Shown piece by piece: positions 57,898 to 64,000 of a stretch of DNA of 64,000 bases. Under the pieces are notes generated by a model. It saw only the letters and a program-made list of their open reading frames with translations, made no database searches and had not been told where the DNA came from. Made by a program: the position numbers and the translations under genes. Location: assembly GCA_037176705.1 (NCBI GenBank), contig CM073889.1:55855596-55919595 (forward strand). The letters are read 5' to 3'. The DNA comes from Molossus alvarezi (lineage: Eukaryota; Chordata; Mammalia; Chiroptera; Molossidae). Within the stretch, counting starts at the first letter, position 1, and every line of letters starts with the position of its first letter.

Positions 57898-58133
57898 ACA
57901 GCCCTGACAGGTGGCTTAGTTGGTTAGGGCATCGTCCCATACACCAAAAGGTTGCAAATTCGATTCCAGTCAGGGCACATACCTAGGTTGTGGGTTCAAT
58001 ACCTAGTCAGGGAGCATACAGGAGGCAACTGATTGATGTTGCTCTCTCACATCTGTTTCCCTCTCTCTCTCAAATAAATTTTTTTAAAAACATATCCTCA
58101 GCTGAAAATAAATAAAAAAGCAAACAAACAAAT
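57898..58133 (+). mobile_element. Older Ves SINE in an A tail
   Basis: Head CAGCCCTGACAGGTGGCTTAG, B-box region GCAAATTCGATTCCAGTC, CT-rich middle, and 3' end ATATCCTCAGCTGAAAATAAA. More diverged than the others. Sits directly on the A tail of the HAL1-like element. Confidence 0.85.
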
Positions 58134-58149
58134 CCACACGTAAAGACAG

Positions 58150-58340
58150 TAAATTTTAAATGATCTTACCACCAAAAAAAAAAAATGGTAATTATGTGAT
58201 GCAATAGAAGTGTTAGCTAACACTATAATGGTAATCATTTTGCAATATATTTATAATAAAATCAACACTTTATATTCCTTAAATTTACATAACCTTTATG
58301 TTAATAAACATAAATAAATATCTCAGTATAGAGAGAGAGA
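58150..58340 (+). mobile_element. Old L1M-type 3' end
   Basis: GGTAATTATGTGATGCAATAG, GGTAATCATTTTGCAATATA and ACTTTATATTCCTTAAATTT recall the 3' UTR of old mammalian L1M elements. The next L1 begins just downstream. Confidence 0.6.
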
Positions 58341-59331
58341 AAAAAAACAAACAAACAAACATAGGGTAGTTGAATGACTAGGAAAACAAGACATGTATAC
58401 ACGCTTTCTACTAGAGAACTATCTCATAACAAAAGACATGTACAGACTGTAAGTAAAAAGATGAAAAAAGATATTTCAAGCACATGGAAACAAACAAACA
58501 AAGAAAAAAGCTGGGGTAGCAATACTTATATGAGAGACAATAGACTTTAAAACCATGTCTATAATACAAGACAAAAAAGGATATTATATAATGATAAATG
58601 AAATAATCCAACAAAAGAATATAACCCTTGTTAACATTTATGCATCCAACATAGGAGCATCTAAAAATATAAAGCAAATCTTGATGGACATAAAGAGAAA
58701 GAGTGACAGTATTACAGTCATAGTAGGGGACTTTATCACCCCACTGACATTAATGAATAGATCTTCCATACAGAAAATCAATAAGGAAAAAGGGACCTTA
58801 AATGACACTTAGACTAATGGATTTAATTGTTATTTTCAGAACAATTCACCCCAAAGCAACAGAATATACATTATTTTCAAGTACACATGGAACATTTTCA
58901 AGGACAGACCACATGTTAGGACACAAAACAAGTCTCAATAAACTTAGAAAGTTTGAAATTATACCAAGCATCTTATGTAACCACAATGGTATAAAACTAG
59001 AAATCAATTACAAAAAAGGTAAAAAACACACAAACACACAGAGCTAAATAACATGTTACTAAACAACGAATGGGTTAACAATGAGATCAAGGGAGAAATC
59101 AAAAGATAATCTGAGACAAATGAAAATGCAAATATGATAACCCCAAATCTGTGAGACACAGCAAAAGCAGTCCTAAGAGATAAATTCATAGCAATTCAGG
59201 TCTACCTCAAGAAACAAAACAAAATCTCCAAAAAAAAAAAAACCCCTAACCTTACACTTAGAGGAACTAGACAAAGAACAACAAACAAAGCTCAAAGTGA
59301 GTAGGAGAAAGGAAATAATAAGAAACAAAGA

Positions 59332-59582
59332 AGCCCGAGCTGGTTTGGCTCAGCAGTTAGAGTGTCGGCCTGCGGTCCTGAGAGACCTGGGTTCAGTTCT
59401 CGCTAAGGGCATGTACCTCGGTTGCAGTTTGTCCCTAGCCCTGGTTGGGTTGTGCGGGTGGCAACTACTCGATGTGTCCCTTTCACGTTATGTTACTCTC
59501 TTTCTCTTTCTCTCCCCGCCCCCACTCTATCTGAACAAACTATCAAAAAATGTCCTCGGGTGAGGATAAAAAAAAAAGGAAA
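59332..59582 (+). mobile_element. Ves SINE inside the ancient L1
   Basis: Head AGCCCGAGCTGGTTTGGCTC, 3' hairpin TCCTCGGGTGAGGA and A tail. Near-duplications AAGAAACAAAGAA (ending at 59332) and AAGAAACAGAAGAA (from 59583). Confidence 0.92.
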
Positions 59583-59735
59583 AAAGAAACAGAAGAAATA
59601 AAATAAAGTCTAAAAAACAACAAAAAAACAAACCCAGAATACCAAAGTTCAATGAAACCAAGACCTGGTTCTTTGAAAAGATAAGCAAAATTGACAGACC
59701 TTAAACTAGAATTATCAAGGAAAAAAAGAGAACAG

Positions 59736-59870
59736 GATCTCACTTATATGTGGAATCTAAAGCAAAATATAAACTGACAAACAAAATAGGTCCAGAGGTA
59801 TGGATGCATGGAATAGAACAACAGATCTAGGGTGGGGGTGCAGGAAGAAATTAACCAAAGAATACACACA

Positions 59871-59908
<38 letters not shown>

Positions 59909-60036
59909 TAACCCATAAACACAGACAATAGTATGAGGAAGGCCTGAGGTGGGGTAGGGGTTGGGTAGACGGGGGCAAAAATGGAGAAAATGGGAGACAT
60001 CTGTAATATTGTCAACAATAAAATTTTTTTAAAGGA
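59736..60036 (+). mobile_element. HAL1/L1 3' end fragment nested in the ancient L1
   Basis: GGATCTCACTTATATGTGGA starts it, then CTGACAAACAAAATAGG, AGAAATTAACCAAAGAATAC, a CA run, CACAGACAATAGTATG and ATCTGTAATATTGTCAACAA with a T/A-rich end. Closest in layout to the 3' UTR of the HAL1 at 51294-53515. No target duplication identified. Confidence 0.7.
59863..59905. repeat. (CA)n microsatellite
   Basis: CA repeats with one interruption, grown inside the 3' UTR fragment. Confidence 0.95.
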
Positions 60037-60606
60037 AAGACTCATTAGTTTAAAAAAACAAACCTAAATAAATTATGGACTTTAGTTAACAAAATAAAGA
60101 AAGAAAGGAAAAAATAGAGAGGACCCAAATAAATAGAAACAGAAAAGAAAGACAAGTAACAACCAACACCACAAAAATACAAAGATTATAAGAAAATATA
60201 ATGAACAACTATATGCCAACAGTGTGGAAGAAATGGATAAATATCTAGAAACATACAATCTTCTAAGACTGAGTCAGGAAGAAATAGAAAATCTGAACAA
60301 ACCAATTATTACAAACAAAATCAAATCATAATTTAAAAAACTCTGAACAAACAAAAGTCCTAGACCAGCTAGTTTCACAGATGAATTTTACCACACATTT
60401 AAAGAAAAACGAATGCCTATCATTTTCAAACTATTCTAAAAATATAAAGAGTAGGGGAGCCTCCCAAGCTCATTTTATGAGGCCGACATTATCCTAATTC
60501 CAAAACAGAAAATCATAGACCAACATTCCTGATGAACATAGATGCAAATATCCTCAACAAAATATTAGCAAACTGAATTCTTAAATACATTAAAAAGATC
60601 ATATAC

Positions 60607-60796
60607 CAGCCCAGGTGGAGTCAGTCATCCCATGGACTGAGAGGTCCCTGGTTCAATCTCCAGTCAGGGCACATCCCTGGGTTGCAGGCTGGATCCCTAT
60701 TAGGGGTCGTGCAGGAGGCAATCGATGTATCACTCTCACATCGATGTTTTTATTTCTCTCTTCCTCTCTCTCTAAAAAATCAATAAAAACATATAT
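60607..60796 (+). mobile_element. Ves SINE (older form), split at its tail
   Basis: Head CAGCCCAGGTGGAGTCAG, GGTTCAATCTCCAGTCAGGG B-box region, and CAATCGATGTATCACTCTC. Its AT-rich tail AATCAATAAAAACATATATT is interrupted by L1-F. The A run at 62501-62515 may be the rest of its tail. Confidence 0.8.
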
Positions 60797-61032
60797 TTTT
60801 TTATTAATTAATTTTTGTTACAGATGTTTCTCCTTTTTCCACCACTGATTCCCCCCTCCCCCACCCTCCCTGCCCTTTCCCCAGTTTGTTGTCCATGTCC
60901 ACTGTTCATGTATACATGCATATAAGTACTGTGGTTTATCTCTCCCCCACCATCCCCTCTTCTGGAGATTGTCAGTCTGTACCCCACTTCCATGTCTCTG
61001 GGACTACCCCATTCCTCAGACTGTTATGTTCA

Positions 61033-62250
61033 TTATATTCCACAAATAAGTGAGATCATATGAAACTTGTCTTTCTCTGTTTGGCTTGTTTCGCTTAGGG
61101 TGATACTTTCCAGGTCCCTCCATGTAGTCTCAAAGGATAAGACATCTTTCTTTCTTACAGCTGCATAGTACTCAATTGTGTATATGTACCACTGCTTTTT
61201 TATCCATTCGTCTACTGATGGACACTTGGGCTGTTTCCAGATCTTAGCTATTGTAAATAGTGCTGCTATGAACATGGGGGTACATATATTCTTTCTGATT
61301 GGTGTTTCAGGCTTTTTAGTGTATATTCCTAGAAGTGGGATCACTGGGTCAAATGGAAGTTCAATTTTTAATTTTTTGAGGTAACACCATATTGTTTTCC
61401 ATAGTGGCTGCACCAGTCTGCATTCCCATCAGCAGTGCACTAAAGTCCCCTTTTCTCCACACACTCGCCAACACTTGTTGTTTGATGATTTGTTGATAGT
61501 GGCCATTCTGACAGGTGTGAGGTGATACCTCATTGTTGTTTTAATTTGCATCTCTCTGATGATTAGTGATGTTGAGCATTTCTTCATATGTCTCTTAGCC
61601 ATTTGTTATGTCCTGTTTCGAGAGGTGTCTATTTAGTTCCTCTGCCCATTTTTCTTTTTTTTTTTTATCCTCCCCAAGGATATTTTTCCATTTTTTTGTA
61701 CAGATAGAGTGGGAGGGAGAGAGAGAGAGAAACATCGACGTGAAGGGACACATCGAGTGGCTGCCACCCGCACGACCAACCAGGGCCGGGGACAAACTGC
61801 AACCGAAGTACGTGCCCTTAGCGGGAACTGAACCCGAGTCTCTCCGGATCGCAGGCCGACGCTCTAACCGCTGAGCCATACCGGCCAGGGCCCTCTGCCC
61901 ATTTTTCAATTGGGTTCTTTGTCTTCCTTTTGTGGAGTTGTATGAGCACTCTATATATATTGGAAATTAACCCCTTATCTGATATATCATTGGCAATTAT
62001 GCTCTCCCATACAGTGGGTAGCCTTTCCATTTTGATGATTGTATCTTTCGCTGTGCAGAAGCTTTTGAGTTTGATGTAGTCCCATGTGTTCATTTTCTCC
62101 TTTGTTTCTGTTGCCTTAGGTGATGTGTCAGTAAAAATTCTGCTGTGTATGATGTCTGAAATTTTGTTGCCTACTGTTTCTTCTAGGATTTTTATGGATT
62201 AATGAGTCACATTTAAAGTCTTTTATCCATTTTGAGTTTATTCTTGTGTA
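61033..62250 (-). pseudogene. L1-F ORF2 C-terminal third
   Basis: Open from the 5' truncation point through [20 protein letters not shown] (about 62090), interrupted by the SINE at 61655-61892, then resuming [10 protein letters not shown] to [20 protein letters not shown] and the normal ORF2 end SLICGI at 61033. It lacks the endonuclease and reverse transcriptase core. Confidence 0.88.
61655..61892 (-). mobile_element. Ves SINE inside L1-F
   Basis: Head GGCCCTGGCCGGTATGGCTC at the right end, 3' part AAAAATATCCTTGGGGAGGA on the left. Perfect 15-bp target duplications CTCTGCCCATTTTTC at 61640-61654 and 61893-61907, so it is a recent insertion. Confidence 0.97.
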
Positions 62251-62277
62251 GGGTGTTAATTTTAATTAAAACATATT

Positions 62278-62491
62278 GTTTTAATTTATTGATTGATTTT
62301 AGAGAGAGAGGAAGGGAGAGGGAGAGAGAGATAGAAACATCAATGAGAGAGAACATTGATTGGCTGCCTCCTTCATGCCCCCCATTGGGGATTTGGCCCA
62401 CACCCTGGACATGTGCCCTGACCAGGAATCAAACGGGTGACCTCTTGGTGCATGGGTCGATGCCCAACCACTTAGCCACACTGGCTGGGCA
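62278..62491 (-). mobile_element. Ves-related SINE at the L1-F junction
   Basis: Right end reads TGCCCAGCCAGTGTGGCTAAG on the minus strand, with GAGAG-rich middle at about 62302-62335. Flanks AAACATATT (62269-62277) and TAACATATT (62492-62500). It entered the target duplication left by L1-F. The subfamily differs from the young Ves copies. Confidence 0.85.
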
Positions 62492-64000
62492 TAACATATT
62501 AAAAAAAAAAAAAAATTATACACCATGATGAATTAGGATTTATTCTGCAGATACAAGGTTGGTTCAATATCTGCAAATCTATTAACAAATCTATAACCAC
62601 AGATACATAATGAATGATAAAAATTATATGATCATATCAATATATGCCCAAAAAGCATTTGACTAATCTAGTACTTATTTATGATGAAAACTCTCAACAA
62701 AGTGGAAATAGAGGGAACATAACTCAACATAATAAATGCCATATATGACAAACCCATAGCTAACATACTCAATGGGAGAAAAGTAAAAACATTTCGAGAA
62801 CAAGACAGGGATGTCCACTTTCACCACTCTTACTCAATATGGTACTGGAAGTTCTACCCATGGCAATCAGACAAGAAGAAGATAAAAAGGAAACAAATTG
62901 AAAAGGAAGAAGTAAAACTTTCATTATTTGCAGATCACATGATAATGCATATAGAAAACCCCAAAATTTCACCAAAAAAGTACTAGAACTAATAAATGAA
63001 TTCAGTAAAGTAGCAGGATACTTGCCTTTTTATTTACTGATGAACTTAAGGAAAAATATTAAGAAGACAATCCCATTTACAATTGCATCAAAAAATTATA
63101 ATACTTAGAAATACATTTAATAAGGAGTTAAAAGACTTAAACTTGAAAAATTAAGAGGCACTAAAGAGAGAAACTGAAGAAGATACAAATAAATGAAAGC
63201 ACATAACGTACTCACAGATAGGAAGAATTAATATAATTAAAATGTCCATACTATCCAAAGCAATCTATAGATTCAACACAATTCCTATCAAAACATTAAT
63301 GGTATATTTCACAGATCTAGAGCAAATAATACAAAAATGTATATGAAACTGGAAAATAACCTGAATAACTAGAGCAATCTTAAGAAAAAAGAACAATGTT
63401 GGAGATATCACACTACCTAATATCAAACTAGACTACAAGTAATCAAAACAGCATGGTACTGGCATAAAAACAAACATATAGATCTCAGTGGAACAGAACA
63501 GAGAGCCCAAGAGTAAACCCACATCTATATAGTCAATTAATATTTGACAAAGGAGGCAAGAACATACAATGGAATAAAGACAGTCTGTTCAATAAATGGC
63601 ATTGGGAAAATTGGACAGATACATGCAAAAAATGAAAACTATACCACATTCCTTTACCACATACAAATAACCTCAAAATGCATTAAAGACTTAAATATAA
63701 GATTCAAAACCATAAAACTCCCAGAAGAAAACATAAACACTAAAATTTCTAACTTTTCTCTGAGCAATATTTTTTTCTGACATATCTCCTCAGGTAAGGA
63801 AAACAAAACAAAAAATAAACAAATGGGACTACATCAAACTAAAAAGATTTGCAAGCAAAGGAAACCAACAACAAAATGTAAAGACAACCTATTGAATGGC
63901 AGAAGATATTCGCCAATGATATATCTGATAAGGGTTAGTCTCCAAAATTTATTAAAAATATCAGACAACTCAACACCAAAAAGAAAAAACAATCCAACTT

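Larger units (their letters stand above)
60797..62266 (-). mobile_element. L1-F, 5'-truncated LINE-1
   Basis: Minus-strand 3' portion of a young L1: poly-T/AT tail, 3' UTR with GTATACATGCATATAAG, and the ORF2 C-terminus to about 62250. Target sequence AAAACATATATT (60786-60797) recurs as TAAAACATATT at about 62267-62277. Carries a Ves SINE. Confidence 0.9.
58380..63990 (+). pseudogene. Ancient L1 ORF2 remnant in pieces
   Basis: Endonuclease: NITLVNIYASNIGASKNIKQ and VIVGDFITPLTLMNRSS (58600-58770), then THGTFSRTDHMLGHKTSL (about 58880-58940). Reverse transcriptase: the region with an AIRQEE-like match (about 62860) and SLFADHMIMHIENPK (about 62920-62965), where the second catalytic aspartate is H. 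C-terminal part: [20 protein letters not shown] at 63545-63605. Numerous stops. Confidence 0.85.
58360..64000 (+). mobile_element. Ancient L1 ORF2 body, broken by later insertions, cut by window end
   Basis: Old plus-strand L1 whose ORF2 sequence runs 58360-59331, 59583-59735, about 60040-60606 and 62512-64000, interrupted by a Ves, an L1/HAL1 3' end and the nested block at 60607-62511. Order of ORF2 is preserved over the interruptions. Heavily diverged and AT-rich. Confidence 0.85.

Noticed and set aside
57650..57900. Independent gene around the 81-residue plus-strand frame
   Set aside because: It is the G-rich 3' UTR and A tail of the older HAL1-like element.
1..64000. Helitron (HeliBat-type) elements
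   Set aside because: I looked for TCCTATATAATAAAAG-like starts and CTAG hairpin ends and found none.

Overview
The window is mammalian intronic DNA, most likely from a bat of the Yangochiroptera. At least ten tRNA-derived SINEs match the bat-restricted Ves design: a tRNA-like head with GGTTTGGCTCAG, a CT-rich middle and a TCCTC-GGGT-GAGGA end before the A tail. They sit among several LINE-1 generations, old mammalian MIR and LTR repeats, and one SPIN-like hAT transposon. I saw no Helitron-type ends, which mildly argues against a vespertilionid. That is inference only.

The host gene is EEFSEC, the selenocysteine-specific elongation factor (eukaryotic SelB), on the minus strand. Two consecutive coding exons are visible: 23371-23467 (end of the GTPase domain) and 8508-8672 (start of the next beta-barrel domain). 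Both have proper splice sites and they join in frame. About 14.7 kb of intron separates them, and nearly 12.3 kb of that is two L1 insertions. All other sequence is intronic, so every other coding stretch listed is a retrotransposon gene or its remains.

Layout: 1-8507, older intron with an L1 3' end, a Ves SINE, two LTR-like repeats and the hAT element; 8508-8672, exon; 9222-15051, L1-A (minus); 15638-22074, L1-B (minus) with a 73-bp monomer array in its 5' UTR; 23371-23467, exon; 23704 to about 29640, L1-C (minus); 30671-37714, L1-D (plus), also with upstream tandem units, inserted in the tail of an older L1 that itself sits in a MIR; 37878-40986, mostly plain intron; 41004-46788, L1-E (plus); 46806-51283, mostly plain intron; 51294-53515, a young half-L1 (HAL1) with an uninterrupted 306-residue ORF1 and no ORF2; 54477-57896, an older element of the same plan; 58134-64000, an ancient L1 broken up by SINEs and a nested tower of younger insertions.

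The most interesting signals are the open ORF1-only HAL1, the tandem 5' UTR monomers found in some but not all neighbouring L1s, the SPIN-like transposon with its 8-bp target duplication, a SINE doublet bounded by three copies of the same target site, and an exact 109-bp duplication across an L1 3' junction. None of the full-length L1s here has both reading frames open. L1-encoded proteins supplied from elsewhere would be needed to move the SINEs and the HAL1.
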